64,000 nucleotides of DNA from Thalassovita mediterranea (GCF_001458435.1 NZ_CYSF01000017.1:1-64000), one strand, 5' to 3'; positions 52,670 through 62,637 are shown, numbered from the stretch's first letter. Numbers and translations are program-made. Notes: generated from the letters alone by a model not told the origin.

Positions 52670-54175
52670 ATGAACGAAATCGCACCGATCAACCAAACCG
52701 CACCGGCTGAAATGCAGCCAGAGGCAAGTGATGCCAGCGATCCGATGCCGCATTCCATCGAGGCTGAACAGCAGCTTCTGGGCGCGGTGCTGACCAACAA
52801 CGATGTCTACGACAAGATCGCGTCGATCATCACCGCGCATCATTTCTACGAACCCGTGCACCAGCGCATCTATGAGGTGGCCGCCGCACGGATCGCCAAG
52901 AACCAGCTGGCCACACCGGTCACGCTGAAGGCGTTTCTGGAAGAGGATGAGGGGCTGAAGGCCCTTGGCGGCCCCGCCTATCTGGTGCGTCTGGCGGGTG
53001 CGTCGATCTCGGCCTTTGCGGTGCGTGACTATGCGCAGATGATCTATGATCTGGCGATCCGGCGCGAGCTGATCCGCCTTGGCGGTGACATCTCGGAAAA
53101 GGCGCGCCGTGTGGACGTGGCGTCAGAGCCGAAAGAGCAGATCGTTGAGGCAGAACAAAAGCTCTACCAGCTGTCTGAACAGGGTCAAACGGAATCCGGT
53201 TTCAAATCCTTCCTGAAGGCTGTGACCGAAGCGGTGAACGTCACCAACGAGGCCTATCAGCGTGGCGGCGGCATGGCTGGTATCTCCACCGGTCTGGTGG
53301 ATCTGGACAAACAGCTGGGCGGCCTGCACCCGTCGGACCTTTTGATCCTTGCCGGTCGTCCGTCGATGGGGAAAACCTCGCTTGCCACCAACATCGCGTT
53401 CAACGTGGCCAAGGCCTATAAACGCGGGTTGAAACAGGACGGCACCGAAGGCGCGATTGAAGGCGGCGTTGTCGGCTTCTTCTCGCTCGAGATGAGCGCC
53501 GAACAGCTGGCGGGTCGTGTTCTGGCCGAAGCCTCGGAAATTTCATCCCACAAAATCCGTCAGGGTGACATGACGGAGGAAGAATTCCGCCGTTTCGTGC
53601 AGGCCGCAAAAGAGCTGGAAGCCTGCCCGCTGTTCATCGACGACACGCCGGCGATCCCGATCAGCCAGCTTGCCGCCCGCGCGCGGCGCCTGAAACGGAC
53701 GCATGGCCTCGACCTACTGGTGATCGACTATCTGCAGCTTTGCCGTGGTATGTCCGACAACCGTGTGAACGAAATCGCCGAGATTTCGATGGGCATGAAA
53801 GCGATCGCCAAAGAGCTGAACATCCCGGTGATTGCCCTGTCCCAGCTGTCGCGTAACGTGGAAAGCCGCGACGATAAACGCCCGCAGCTGTCGGATCTGC
53901 GTGAATCCGGGTCAATCGAACAGGATGCGGATGTGGTTATGTTCGTGTTCCGTGAGGAATACTATAAGGAACGGGAAAAACCCGGCGAGGAAGAGCTGGA
54001 AAAAATGCAGGAATGGCGCGAGGCCATGGAACGCCTGCACGCCAAAGCCGAGGTGATCGTTGGCAAACAGCGTCACGGTCCCATCGGCACGGTTGAACTG
54101 TCGTTTGAGGCGCAGTTCACCCGCTTTGGCAACCTCGTCAAAAAATGGCAGCAGGACGATCAGGGTTATCACTGA
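52670..54175 (+). CDS. dnaB: Replicative DNA helicase DnaB
   Basis: 501 residues. The N-terminal DnaB_N domain spans about 20-130 (PHSIEAEQQLLGAVLTNNDVYDKI). The RecA-like C-terminal domain has Walker A AGRPSMGKTSLATNIA (about residue 226), Walker B LDLLVIDYLQL and the segment LSQLSRNVESRDDKRPQLSDLRESGSIEQDAD. The hexamer unwinds DNA at the fork with 5'-3' polarity. No intein is present. It is followed, after 148 bases, by alr. Confidence 0.97.
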   Translation: MNEIAPINQTAPAEMQPEASDASDPMPHSIEAEQQLLGAVLTNNDVYDKIASIITAHHFYEPVHQRIYEVAAARIAKNQLATPVTLKAFLEEDEGLKALGGPAYLVRLAGASISAFAVRDYAQMIYDLAIRRELIRLGGDISEKARRVDVASEPKEQIVEAEQKLYQLSEQGQTESGFKSFLKAVTEAVNVTNEAYQRGGGMAGISTGLVDLDKQLGGLHPSDLLILAGRPSMGKTSLATNIAFNVAKAYKRGLKQDGTEGAIEGGVVGFFSLEMSAEQLAGRVLAEASEISSHKIRQGDMTEEEFRRFVQAAKELEACPLFIDDTPAIPISQLAARARRLKRTHGLDLLVIDYLQLCRGMSDNRVNEIAEISMGMKAIAKELNIPVIALSQLSRNVESRDDKRPQLSDLRESGSIEQDADVVMFVFREEYYKEREKPGEEELEKMQEWREAMERLHAKAEVIVGKQRHGPIGTVELSFEAQFTRFGNLVKKWQQDDQGYH

Positions 54176-54323
54176 TCCTGACGCATACTGGGGGGCACCG
54201 CTGTCCCCCTTTCAATGATCCCCAAATACTCAAATCGCACAGCCGCGCCACAACGCGCAGCGTTTTGATCCCTGCCATGCGCTTTCACCTTGACCCGCAA
54301 CAACGGTCTGGCAAAACAGGCGC

Positions 54324-55382
54324 ATGACAGTATCGACCCTCACCATCGACTTTGACGCGCTGATTGCCAACTGGCGGGCGCTTAATGCAAAATCCGCCGC
54401 CTCTGTGGAAACCACTGCGGTGATCAAGGCGGACGGCTATGGCCTCGGCTCGGCCAATGTGGCCAAGGCCCTGTGTCAGGCTGGCGTGCGCCGGTTCTTT
54501 GTGGCCGCCGCAGAAGAAGCAGTGCCAATCCGCGATGCAATCTGTGACGGGGCCGAGATCTGCGTCTTCTCCGGCCACGGCGCGGGCGACACCGATCTGA
54601 TCCGCGATCTGGATCTGATCCCGATGCTAAATTCCACCGCGCAACTCGACCGCCACCGCTCTGCCCTACCCCATCGCGGCTATGGCGTGCAGCTCGACAG
54701 CGGCATGAACCGTCTGGGCATGGAACCTGCGGAATGGGCCGAACAACGCCAACGGGCTGAGTGTGGCGATCTGCGCTTGGTGATGTCGCATCTGGCCTGT
54801 GCGGATGAGCCGGATCATCCGATGAACGCCCAGCAACTGGCCTGTTTCAAAGAGATGACCGCAGGCGTCACCGTACCGCGCGCCCTGTCGGCCACCGGCG
54901 GCATCCTTCTGGGATCTGACTACCACTTCGACCTGGTGCGTCCGGGCATCGGCCTTTATGGCGGCTTCCCGTTTGAGGAGGCGCAGCCGGTTGTCACCGT
55001 ATCGCTGCCCGTGATCCAAGTGCGCGATGTCGCGACAGGCGAAAGCGTGGGCTATGGCAACAACTGGATCGCCAAACGCCCCAGCCGCATCGCCACAGTT
55101 GCGGCGGGCTATGCGGACGGGTTGCACCGCGTGATCGGCAACGGGCTGAACGGCGCATCGCTGAACGTCTATGCGGATGGCGTGGCCTGTCCGGTGGTGG
55201 GCCGTGTGTCGATGGACCTGATCACTGTGGACGTCACCGATCTGGCTGCGGAACCTGAGGCGGTTGAGATCCTGAACGCGCAACAAACCGTGGATGATCT
55301 GGCGGATATCGCAGGCACCATCGGTTATGAAATCCTCACCTCTCTGGGACGGCGCTATGGGCGCCATTATATCGGCGGATGA
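54324..55382 (+). CDS. alr: Alanine racemase Alr
   Basis: 352 residues. The PLP lysine lies in [13 protein letters not shown] (about residue 35) and the second catalytic residue, Tyr, in VGYGNNWIA (about 237). Also characteristic are SGMNRLGM and [16 protein letters not shown]. It supplies D-alanine for peptidoglycan. Its stop overlaps the start of the MlaE-like gene (ATGA), so cell-wall and lipid-transport genes are translated together here. Confidence 0.96.
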   Translation: MTVSTLTIDFDALIANWRALNAKSAASVETTAVIKADGYGLGSANVAKALCQAGVRRFFVAAAEEAVPIRDAICDGAEICVFSGHGAGDTDLIRDLDLIPMLNSTAQLDRHRSALPHRGYGVQLDSGMNRLGMEPAEWAEQRQRAECGDLRLVMSHLACADEPDHPMNAQQLACFKEMTAGVTVPRALSATGGILLGSDYHFDLVRPGIGLYGGFPFEEAQPVVTVSLPVIQVRDVATGESVGYGNNWIAKRPSRIATVAAGYADGLHRVIGNGLNGASLNVYADGVACPVVGRVSMDLITVDVTDLAAEPEAVEILNAQQTVDDLADIAGTIGYEILTSLGRRYGRHYIGG

Positions 55383-56161
55383 TCTTGCTACGTGGTCTGG
55401 GCGCCTTTGGGGCGCAGGTGCTGGCGATGCTGGCAGTGGTGGGGCGTCTGACCCTGTTTGCGCTGGAAACGGTGACCCATCTGCTGCGCCCACCGTTTTA
55501 TGGCCGCGAATTTCTGAACGCCTTGGTGCAAATCGGCTGGTTGAGCCTGCCTGTGGTGGGCATGACCACACTGTTCACCGGCGGTGCGCTGGCATTGCAG
55601 ATCTACGCAGGCAGCGCACGCTTTTCGGCAGAGGCTGTGGTGCCCTCCATCGTCGCCATTGGCATGGTGCGCGAACTTGGCCCTGTTCTGGGCGGTCTGA
55701 TGGTGGCAGCGCGCGTTGCCAGTTCCATCGCGGCCGAAATTGCCACGATGAAAGTGACCGAACAGATTGATGCCTTGGTCACCTTGTCGACCAACCCGAT
55801 GAAATACCTGACCCTGCCCCGCGTTCTGGCGGCAACGCTTGCAGTGCCCTGTCTGGTCGGCGTGGGCGATGTGATCGGCATCATGGGCGGTTATCTGGTG
55901 GGGGTGACCCGCCTTGATTTCAACGCTGCCACCTATCTGAAGGTCACCTATGATTTCCTAGAATTTGGCGATGTGATGTCCGGCCTTGTCAAAGGTGCGG
56001 TCTTTGGTTTCATCGTCGCCACCGTGGGCTGCTTTTACGGCATGCACTCTGGCCGTGGGGCGCAGGGCGTGGGTGCTGCGACCAAATCGGCGGTTGTTGC
56101 GGCCTCGGTCCTGATCTTTGCCGCGAACTACATTCTGACCGAGGTGTTTTTCTCAGCATGA
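55379..56161 (+). CDS. MlaE-type ABC permease (lipid transport)
   Basis: 260 residues with five or six membrane segments. MlaE-family motifs: [69 protein letters not shown], and [24 protein letters not shown]. With an MlaF-type ATPase it moves phospholipid between membranes in the Mla system. Both ends overlap neighbours (ATGA), and no MCE-domain (MlaD) gene follows. Confidence 0.93.
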   Translation: MILLRGLGAFGAQVLAMLAVVGRLTLFALETVTHLLRPPFYGREFLNALVQIGWLSLPVVGMTTLFTGGALALQIYAGSARFSAEAVVPSIVAIGMVRELGPVLGGLMVAARVASSIAAEIATMKVTEQIDALVTLSTNPMKYLTLPRVLAATLAVPCLVGVGDVIGIMGGYLVGVTRLDFNAATYLKVTYDFLEFGDVMSGLVKGAVFGFIVATVGCFYGMHSGRGAQGVGAATKSAVVAASVLIFAANYILTEVFFSA

Positions 56162-56904
56162 TCGAACTACGCGACGTTCACAAATCCTTTGGCCCCAAGC
56201 AGGTTCTGCGCGGCGCCAACCTGACGATTGCCAAGGGCAGCTCCATGGTGATCATCGGCGGGTCGGGCACCGGGAAATCGGTGCTGCTGAAATCCGTTCT
56301 GGGGCTGATCACACCGGATAGCGGCCAGATCACGCTGGATGGTCAGAACGTTGGCGTCGGCGACCGTGACGCTTTCCTTGCGCGCTTTGGCATGTTGTTT
56401 CAGGGCGCCGCCCTTTTTGACAGCCTCAGCGTCTGGCAGAACGTCGCCTTCCGTCTGATGCGCGGCAGCCTGAAACGCCCCAAGACCGAGGCCCGCGAAA
56501 TCGCGATTGAGAAACTGCGCCGCGTGGGCCTGAAACCGGATGTGGCGGATTTGTTCCCGTCTGAGCTGTCCGGCGGAATGCAGAAACGTGTGGGGCTGGC
56601 GCGTGCCATCGCGGCCGAGCCAGAGATCATCTTTTTTGATGAGCCGACGACGGGCCTCGACCCGATTATGTCCGGCGTCATTAACGACCTGATCCGTGAA
56701 ATTGTGGTGGAAATGGGCGCCACGGCGATGACCATCACCCACGATATGACCTCGGTTCGCGCCATTGCCGACAACGTTGCAATGCTGCATGACGGTGTGA
56801 TCAAATGGACCGGACCCGTTGCAGACATGGACACATCGGGCGATCCATATTTGGATCAGTTTATCAATGGCCGCGCCGACGGCCCGATTGAGGCCGTGCG
56901 CTAA
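56158..56904 (+). CDS. MlaF-type ABC ATPase (lipid transport)
   Basis: 248 residues. Walker A GGSGTGKSVLLKSVLGL, Q-loop GMLFQGAALFDSLSVWQNV (the ALFDSL pattern is typical of MlaF), signature ELSGGMQKRVGLARA, Walker B IIFFDEPTTGLDPI, switch His in ITHDMTS. It powers the MlaE-like permease whose gene it overlaps by 4 bases. Followed after 89 bases by two small membrane-protein genes. Confidence 0.94.
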   Translation: MIELRDVHKSFGPKQVLRGANLTIAKGSSMVIIGGSGTGKSVLLKSVLGLITPDSGQITLDGQNVGVGDRDAFLARFGMLFQGAALFDSLSVWQNVAFRLMRGSLKRPKTEAREIAIEKLRRVGLKPDVADLFPSELSGGMQKRVGLARAIAAEPEIIFFDEPTTGLDPIMSGVINDLIREIVVEMGATAMTITHDMTSVRAIADNVAMLHDGVIKWTGPVADMDTSGDPYLDQFINGRADGPIEAVR

Positions 56905-56993
56905 GCGCAGTCTGGGGCAAACAAAGACTTGGGGCGATACGCCCCCAAGATGAACGACCCCAGAACCAAAAGGCCGGAGAAGACGGAACAGAC

Positions 56994-57380
56994 ATGCACA
57001 CCACACCGCTGATCGCAGAACTGGCCCCCGGCATGTCACCTGTTTTGTTGTCATTGATCACCCTATTGGTGATGACCCTGCCGATCATGATTGCGCTGTC
57101 AGCGCTGCTGCGCCTGCGCGAGTCGACCCCACCCCGCGCCGCATGGTCCTGCGTTATCGCAGCTGTTTTGTTGTTCCTGTCGTGGCTGGTTCCACCAACA
57201 TGGATCAGCGATCCCGCCCTGCGCACCTTCCGCGATTTTGCGGCACTGGTATTTTACGGCTGGCTGCTGTTTGACTGGTTTCGCACGGGCCGTGACCATG
57301 GATGGAGTGTGATGGACGTCTTTATCATGATCTTGATCACCTGTCTGATCGCGCTGACCGGCTGGGCCGTTTTGATCTGA
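56994..57380 (+). CDS. Four-helix membrane protein, unknown
   Basis: 128 residues and strongly hydrophobic: segments LLSLITLLVMTLPIMIALSALL, WSCVIAAVLLFLSWLVPP, FAALVFYGWLLFDWF and VFIMILITCLIALTGWAVLI. Probably an inner-membrane protein with four helices. No family recognised. Its stop overlaps the start of the PqiA-like gene (TGATG), suggesting that the two form a unit, possibly with the MlaE/MlaF pair upstream. Confidence 0.75.
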   Translation: MHTTPLIAELAPGMSPVLLSLITLLVMTLPIMIALSALLRLRESTPPRAAWSCVIAAVLLFLSWLVPPTWISDPALRTFRDFAALVFYGWLLFDWFRTGRDHGWSVMDVFIMILITCLIALTGWAVLI

Positions 57381-57826
57381 TGCTGCGGGCGCTGAACCTT
57401 TGTCTGCTGATCCTGTTTCCCATCGCGTGGTTTGCGCCCTTGTTGCGCGCAGGGCTACTGCCGCTCTTTGGCCTCAGTGAAATCAGCGTCATCTCTGGCC
57501 TGCAGAGCCTTTGGGACAGCGACGTAGCCCTCGCTCTCCTCGTCACCTTCTTTGCGCTGTTTGCACCCTATGTGAAAACGCTGGGCTTGGCGCTGGTGCA
57601 GTTTGGCCTGCTGGATCACCGCACCCTGCCCGCGTTGACCGTATTGGGCAAACTGGCGATGGCCGATATATTCCTTATCGCGCTGTATGTGGTGGTGGTG
57701 AAAGGCGTCGGATTGGCCACGGTAGAGGTCTCGTGGGGGCTTTACCTCTTCTCCGGCTGTATCCTCCTCTCTCTCGGCCTGTCGCTGGCCGAGGGTTGGC
57801 AATCACGCCGTGGCACGCGGCGCTGA
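57380..57826 (+). CDS. PqiA-domain membrane protein
   Basis: 148 residues from ATG 57380. It shows the four-helix PqiA pattern: NLCLLILFPIAWFAPLL, LFGLSEISVISGLQSLWDSDVALALLVTFFALFAPYVKTLGLALVQFGLL, LGKLAMADIFLIALYVVVVKG and a final helix SWGLYLFSGCILLSLGLS. PqiA proteins accompany MCE proteins in membrane homeostasis. The zinc-ribbon found at the start of many PqiA proteins is absent. Nearby MlaE/MlaF make a role in lipid transport plausible. Confidence 0.78.
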   Translation: MLRALNLCLLILFPIAWFAPLLRAGLLPLFGLSEISVISGLQSLWDSDVALALLVTFFALFAPYVKTLGLALVQFGLLDHRTLPALTVLGKLAMADIFLIALYVVVVKGVGLATVEVSWGLYLFSGCILLSLGLSLAEGWQSRRGTRR

Positions 57827-57870
57827 AATCCTCATTTGACGCCTGACGCCCGCTGTTGCATCAAGGCGCC

Positions 57871-59238
57871 ATGGCCAAGCAAAACAAAACCTTCAGCTGC
57901 AGCGCCTGCGGCAGCTCTTTCACCAAATGGTCCGGTCGTTGTGACGGCTGCGGCGAATGGAACACCATTGTCGAGGATACGCCGCTCTCGGCAGGTCCCG
58001 CGTCCAAATCGCTGGGCGGGCAGCGCGGATCGGCATTGGAACTGACCGACCTGTCGACCGAGGAAGCGCCGCCGCCCCGCACCCAAAGCGGGCTAGATGA
58101 ATTGGACCGCGTTCTGGGCGGTGGTCTGGTGCCGGCCAGTGCCATTCTGGTGGGCGGTGATCCGGGCATCGGTAAATCGACGCTGTTATTGCAGGCGGCG
58201 GCACGCTTTGCACAGGCGGGCCTGAAAACCATCTATGTCAGCGGCGAAGAAGCATCGGCGCAGGTGCGGATGCGGGCCCAGCGCCTTGGCCTATCGGATG
58301 CGCCGGTGAAACTGGCGGCAGAAACCAACCTGCGCAACATCCTCACCACGCTGGAGGCAGAGATGCCGCAGTTGGCCATCATCGATTCCATCCAGACCAT
58401 GTGGGCCGACAATGTGGACAGCGCACCCGGCTCCGTCTCTCAGGTGCGCGCAGCGGCGCATGAGCTGACCAACTTTGCCAAGCGTAAAGGCATTTCAATT
58501 GTCATGGTCGGCCACGTCACCAAAGAGGGCCAGATCGCTGGCCCCCGCGTGGTCGAACATATGGTCGACACGGTGCTGTATTTTGAGGGCGAACGCGGCC
58601 ATCAATTCCGCATCCTGCGCGCGGTGAAAAACCGTTTTGGCCCTGCAGATGAGATCGGGGTGTTTGAAATGACCGGCGGTGGGCTATCCGAGGTCATTAA
58701 CCCATCGGCCCTGTTCCTGTCCGAACGCGGCGAACCATCCCCCGGATCGGTCGTCTTTTCCGGCATCGAAGGCACACGGCCTGTCTTGGTCGAGTTTCAG
58801 GCGCTGATCGCCCCCTCGCCGCATGCGCAGGCGCGGCGATCTGTTGTGGGCTGGGACGCCTCGCGTCTAGCGATGATCCTTGCGGTGCTAGAGGCGCGGT
58901 GTGGGATTCCTTTTGCGGGCCTCGACGTCTACCTGAATGTCGCGGGCGGGCTGAAAGTGCGCGAGCCTGCGGCTGATCTGGCGGTGGCCGCTGCACTGTT
59001 GTCGGCGCGCGAAGATGCGGCCTTGCCCGCTGATACCGTGGTTTTCGGTGAGATTTCGCTGTCAGGCGCCCTACGTCCCGTCGGTCAGGGCGAAAACAGG
59101 TTGAAAGAAGCGCAAAAACTTGGTTTCACCTCAGCCATCGTGCCATCCGGTGGGAAAATCACCGGCGGCGACGGTCTGACCCTGCGATCCTACGCAGATC
59201 TGACCGCATTTGTTGGTGATATTTTCGGTGCCGGATAA
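57871..59238 (+). CDS. radA: DNA repair protein RadA (Sms)
   Basis: 455 residues from ATG 57871. N-terminal zinc finger CSACGSSFTKWSGRCDGC; Walker A GGDPGIGKSTLLLQ (about 95); the RadA-specific KNRFG motif in AVKNRFGPADEIGVFEM; and a C-terminal Lon-like domain (GLDVYLNVAGGLKVREPAADLAVAAALLSAREDAAL). RadA promotes branch migration during recombination. The C-terminal segment lacks protease activity in the family. cvpA follows after 39 bases. Confidence 0.96.
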   Translation: MAKQNKTFSCSACGSSFTKWSGRCDGCGEWNTIVEDTPLSAGPASKSLGGQRGSALELTDLSTEEAPPPRTQSGLDELDRVLGGGLVPASAILVGGDPGIGKSTLLLQAAARFAQAGLKTIYVSGEEASAQVRMRAQRLGLSDAPVKLAAETNLRNILTTLEAEMPQLAIIDSIQTMWADNVDSAPGSVSQVRAAAHELTNFAKRKGISIVMVGHVTKEGQIAGPRVVEHMVDTVLYFEGERGHQFRILRAVKNRFGPADEIGVFEMTGGGLSEVINPSALFLSERGEPSPGSVVFSGIEGTRPVLVEFQALIAPSPHAQARRSVVGWDASRLAMILAVLEARCGIPFAGLDVYLNVAGGLKVREPAADLAVAAALLSAREDAALPADTVVFGEISLSGALRPVGQGENRLKEAQKLGFTSAIVPSGGKITGGDGLTLRSYADLTAFVGDIFGAG

Positions 59239-59277
59239 GGTGCCACACGCAAGAAGAACAGGGATCGGGAACGCATA

Positions 59278-59832
59278 ATGGACGGCTTTACCATCATCGA
59301 CGGCGTTGTGGCGCTGGTTATCATTCTGTCGGCGCTGCTGGCCTATTCGCGCGGCGTCGTGCGCGAAGGTCTGGCAATCGCGGGCTGGATTCTGGCCGCA
59401 GTGCTGGCCTTTATGTTTGCCCCGCAGGTGCAGCCGCTGGTGAAAGAAATCCCCGTCGTGGGTGAATTCATCGCTGACAGCTGCGAGTTGTCGATGCTGG
59501 GCGCAGCCTTTGTCGTCGCGGCACTGGTACTGGTGCTGGCGTCGCTGTTTGCACCGCTGTTTTCGTCGATGGTGCAGAAATCCATCCTCGGCGGGCTCGA
59601 CCAAGGCCTCGGCTTTCTGTTCGGCGTGGTGCGCGGTGTGCTGTTGGTGGCGATCACCTTCTTTGTCTATGAAACCGTCGCCGTCGGCCAAGAGGTCGCG
59701 ATGGTAGACAACAGCCGCTCGGCCAAAGTCTTAGCTTCGATGACCGGCAAGATCGAAGAGCGCGACCCCTCCGCATCGCTGGGCTGGATCACCTCGAAAT
59801 ACGAAGCGCTGGTCAGCAGCTGCGAACTGTAA
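59278..59832 (+). CDS. cvpA: CvpA family membrane protein
   Basis: 184 residues. Four hydrophobic segments: IIDGVVALVIILSALLAYSRG, LAIAGWILAAVLAFMFAP, MLGAAFVVAALVLVLASLFAPLFSSM and FLFGVVRGVLLVAITFFVYE. The order, and GLDQGLGFLFGVVRGVLL in particular, matches CvpA. It lies two genes from purF; in E. coli cvpA is next to purF and linked to colicin V production and membrane homeostasis. Here an opposite-strand gene intervenes. Confidence 0.9.
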   Translation: MDGFTIIDGVVALVIILSALLAYSRGVVREGLAIAGWILAAVLAFMFAPQVQPLVKEIPVVGEFIADSCELSMLGAAFVVAALVLVLASLFAPLFSSMVQKSILGGLDQGLGFLFGVVRGVLLVAITFFVYETVAVGQEVAMVDNSRSAKVLASMTGKIEERDPSASLGWITSKYEALVSSCEL

Positions 59833-59847
59833 ATCAGGTCTTGGCAA

Positions 59848-59882
59848 ACAAAAAACGGCGTCCCATGGGGCGCCGTTTTTGT
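59848..59882. terminator. Bidirectional terminator between cvpA and the next, opposite-strand gene
   Basis: AAAAACGGCG and CCC pair with GGG and CGCCGTTTTT (59851-59880), with flanking A- and T-runs on both sides, fitting convergent transcription. Confidence 0.88.
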
Positions 59883-59904
59883 TTCGATCGATCGGATCAG
59901 CTGC

Positions 59905-60516
59905 CTAGCGTGCCTGCACCGTGTCAAAGAAAACCCCTGACTTGGGGTTCCAATCAGGATCCATCGCAACATTGCCGATCAACATCCCAGACTCTAGGCT
60001 CAACAGCGCCTCTTCGTTGATGTCCGCCCTGTTTTCCAATCGCATCGTCGTGCGCACGACCATCACAGGATAGCGGCATTTGCCAATCTTTACCTTGGTC
60101 TTTTTGATCGGGCGTACAATATAGGTGCCGCGCCCAAACTCTTTGCCGTTGATGAGAAGTGTCATCGGCAATGTGTATTCTTTGCCCTTCACACTCAGAT
60201 CCAGCGATTTCGCCTTCGCCGGTACCTTCATTTGAATGCGGCTGCTGGCGGATTTGCGATCCACTGCCATGATCCCGTTCCAATAGGCCGTTTGCACCGT
60301 CTCTGTCGCGCCACCCTTTTCCATGACGCGATCTTCGGACACGGATCCGTCCGCAGAAATCACATTCTCAACCTGGAAATGCGGCGTGTTGCGCGTCAGG
60401 GTGAACCGGTTGCCCTTGCTTAAATCAACGCAGGCCGCTGACACACTGCTCGCCGATAACGTGGCGGCAACAAAAACGGCGGAGCGCACCCAGCGGCTCT
60501 TTGTAAAAATCGACAT
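59905..60516 (-). CDS. Exported protein of unknown function
   Basis: 203 residues from ATG 60516. Signal peptide WVRSAVFVAATLSASSVSAA, then Cys at the second mature position (ACVDLSKGNRFTL) that could pair with the later Cys in IGKCRYPVMVVRTTM. The rest is beta-rich and basic. No lipobox is evident, so it is probably soluble periplasmic. No family recognised. It is monocistronic, between cvpA and purF, on the opposite strand. Confidence 0.75.
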   Translation of the reverse strand: MSIFTKSRWVRSAVFVAATLSASSVSAACVDLSKGNRFTLTRNTPHFQVENVISADGSVSEDRVMEKGGATETVQTAYWNGIMAVDRKSASSRIQMKVPAKAKSLDLSVKGKEYTLPMTLLINGKEFGRGTYIVRPIKKTKVKIGKCRYPVMVVRTTMRLENRADINEEALLSLESGMLIGNVAMDPDWNPKSGVFFDTVQAR

Positions 60517-60729
60517 CAAATACCTTTAATATTGGCGGAGAACTCTATCGTCCTGACCATAACAACGGTTGGGTTGACGTCAACTCTGGCCGCTGGTGCG
60601 ATGTATCCCGATCCGCACAACGGCCCCTACGCTCTTTTGTGATCCTTTCATGACACAAGCGTAATGACACAGACGCCCACAATGCCTATACGGAGGCGTA
60701 ACGCCAGCAATCGGATTCGGAGTATCCCC

Positions 60730-62196
60730 TTGTCCAAGCCCATGCCCCCCGCACACCCTTTCGATGACGACAAACTGAAGGAGGAGTGCGGTGTGTTCGG
60801 CGTTGTCGGCGTCGCTGACGCGGCCAACTTCGTTGCCCTTGGCCTGCACGCGCTGCAGCACCGTGGCCAAGAAGCCGGTGGCATCGTGTCTCACTGCCCC
60901 GAAGACGGTTTCAACAACGCCCGCCGTTTTGGCTATGTGCGTGACAACTTCACCAGCCAGTCGTTGATGAAAACCCTGCCTGGACCGCTGGCCATTGGTC
61001 ACGTCCGCTACTCCACCGCCGGTTCCAAAGGGGCTGCCATCCGTGATGTGCAGCCTTTTTTTGGCGAATTTTCCATGGGCGGCGCAGCCATTGCCCACAA
61101 CGGCAACATCACCAACGCCGAAGCCCTGCGCAAAGAGCTGATCGAGCGTGGTTCGATTTTCCAATCCTCCAGCGACAGTGAATGTATCATCCACCTGATG
61201 GCGCGTTCCCTGCAGCGCAACATCCCCGAACGAATGGAAGATGCGCTGCGCCGTGTCGAAGGCGCGTTCTCGGTCGTGGCCATGACCCGCACCAAACTGA
61301 TCGGTGTGCGTGACCCGCTGGGCGTCCGCCCACTGGTTCTGGGTAAGGTTGGTGATGGCTGGGCGCTTAGCTCGGAAACCTGTGCGCTGGATATCATCGG
61401 TGCCGAGTTCGTCCGTGAAATTGAGCCGGGTGAAATGGTTGTCATCACCGCAGAAGGTGGCGTCGAAAGCCTGTTCCCTTTCCGCAAACAGGACAGCAAG
61501 TTCTGTATCTTTGAACATGTCTATTTCTCGCGCCCTGACAGCATCATCGGTGGCCGTTCCGTTTATGAAACCCGCCGTCAGATCGGTGTGGAACTGGCGC
61601 GCGAAGCCCCTGTCGAGGCCGATCTGGTCTGCCCCGTGCCCGACAGCGGCACCCCTGCAGCGATCGGATTTGCCGCCGAAAGCGGTATTCCCTTTGGTTT
61701 GGGCATCACCCGTAACCAATACATGGGCCGGACCTTCATCGAACCGACCGAACAGATCCGCAACATGGGTGTGCGCCTGAAACTGAACGTGAACCGTGCG
61801 CTGATCAAGGACAAGCGGGTCATTCTGGTGGACGACTCGGTTGTGCGTGGCACCACCTCGCGCAAGATCAAAGAAATGATCTTGGATGCAGGCGCCAAAG
61901 AGGTGCATTTCCGCATCGCATCGCCGCCCACCGCCTGGCCCTGTTTCTACGGCGTGGATACCCCCCAGCGCGAAAAGCTGCTGGCTGCCACCATGAGCGA
62001 AGAAGAAATGTGTCAGCATCTGGCAGTAGACAGCCTGAAGTTCATCTCGCTCAACGGGCTTTACCGCGCGGTTGGCGAAGGTGACGGACGCAACAGTGCA
62101 TGCCCGCAGTATTGCGATGCCTGCTTCAGCGGTGAATATCCGGTGGCACCCACCGACATGCTGCAAAAAGGGTTCAAGCTGAAAGCGGCCGAGTAA
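60730..62196 (+). CDS. purF: Amidophosphoribosyltransferase PurF, Fe-S type
   Basis: First committed step of purine synthesis (PRPP plus glutamine). 488 residues if TTG 60730 is the start (GGAG at 60719-60722); the frame opens at 60664 without a site, and ATG 60742 is another choice. The N-terminal glutaminase begins at the catalytic Cys of KEECGVFGVVG after a propeptide. PRPP motif: VILVDDSVVRGTTSRKI. Cysteines in KFCIFEHVYFSRPDS, WPCFYGVDTPQ and CDACFSGEYP match the [4Fe-4S] ligands of the Bacillus enzyme. Confidence 0.95.
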   Translation: MSKPMPPAHPFDDDKLKEECGVFGVVGVADAANFVALGLHALQHRGQEAGGIVSHCPEDGFNNARRFGYVRDNFTSQSLMKTLPGPLAIGHVRYSTAGSKGAAIRDVQPFFGEFSMGGAAIAHNGNITNAEALRKELIERGSIFQSSSDSECIIHLMARSLQRNIPERMEDALRRVEGAFSVVAMTRTKLIGVRDPLGVRPLVLGKVGDGWALSSETCALDIIGAEFVREIEPGEMVVITAEGGVESLFPFRKQDSKFCIFEHVYFSRPDSIIGGRSVYETRRQIGVELAREAPVEADLVCPVPDSGTPAAIGFAAESGIPFGLGITRNQYMGRTFIEPTEQIRNMGVRLKLNVNRALIKDKRVILVDDSVVRGTTSRKIKEMILDAGAKEVHFRIASPPTAWPCFYGVDTPQREKLLAATMSEEEMCQHLAVDSLKFISLNGLYRAVGEGDGRNSACPQYCDACFSGEYPVAPTDMLQKGFKLKAAE

Positions 62197-62225
62197 GCCC
62201 GCGATAGATAGCTAGAGTTTTACAC

Positions 62226-62259
62226 AAAACGGGGGCTTTGCGGCCCTCGTTTTTGTTTT
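62226..62259 (+). terminator. Intrinsic terminator of purF
   Basis: AAAACGGGGGC (62226-62236) pairs with GCCCTCGTTTT (62243-62253), with one G-U, and is followed by more T. Confidence 0.88.
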
Positions 62260-62352
62260 GCAGTCACCAATTCGCAAGACTTCATTCCCATACTGACCTC
62301 ACCCGGCACGGTTCTTGCCGATGTGTGAATGTAGCGAGTGGAGTGTTGTTTG

Positions 62353-62637
62353 ATGTCCCTGTCCGGTCGTGCCAACCCTAGTAAGGGTCACACCAGATCG
62401 AAAGTCAGTGCGGCTGCGACGCAGCCTGATGCGCTGCCCTTTGGTCATGCGTCGCTGGTCGGTACGGTGCTGACACCGCGCGGTCCACGCGCTTATGTCC
62501 ACCTCGGACAGGGACGCATTCACCGTGTCCGCCCCGGCGACCTGCTGGAAGGGGCAACCGTCAGTGCCATCCAAAACGGCGCCATCATCCTGAGCCGCGG
62601 CAGCGACAGCCGCCGGATGACCTTGCCCAGCGGATGA
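62353..62637 (+). CDS. Small PilP/GspC-like domain protein, uncertain
   Basis: 94 residues from ATG 62353. The first 35 are Ser/Lys/Ala-rich and probably disordered. The rest, GTVLTPRGPRAYVHLGQGRIHRV then RPGDLLEGATVSAIQNGAIILSRG, is a small beta domain resembling the homology region of GspC/PilP inner-membrane proteins. It has no membrane anchor and no secretion genes nearby, so the likeness may reflect fold only. Separate from purF by its terminator. Confidence 0.55.
   Translation: MSLSGRANPSKGHTRSKVSAAATQPDALPFGHASLVGTVLTPRGPRAYVHLGQGRIHRVRPGDLLEGATVSAIQNGAIILSRGSDSRRMTLPSG

Noticed and set aside
60580-62166. A 528-codon minus-strand frame across purF
   Set aside because: Low-complexity shadow composition, no start context, and purF is unambiguous.
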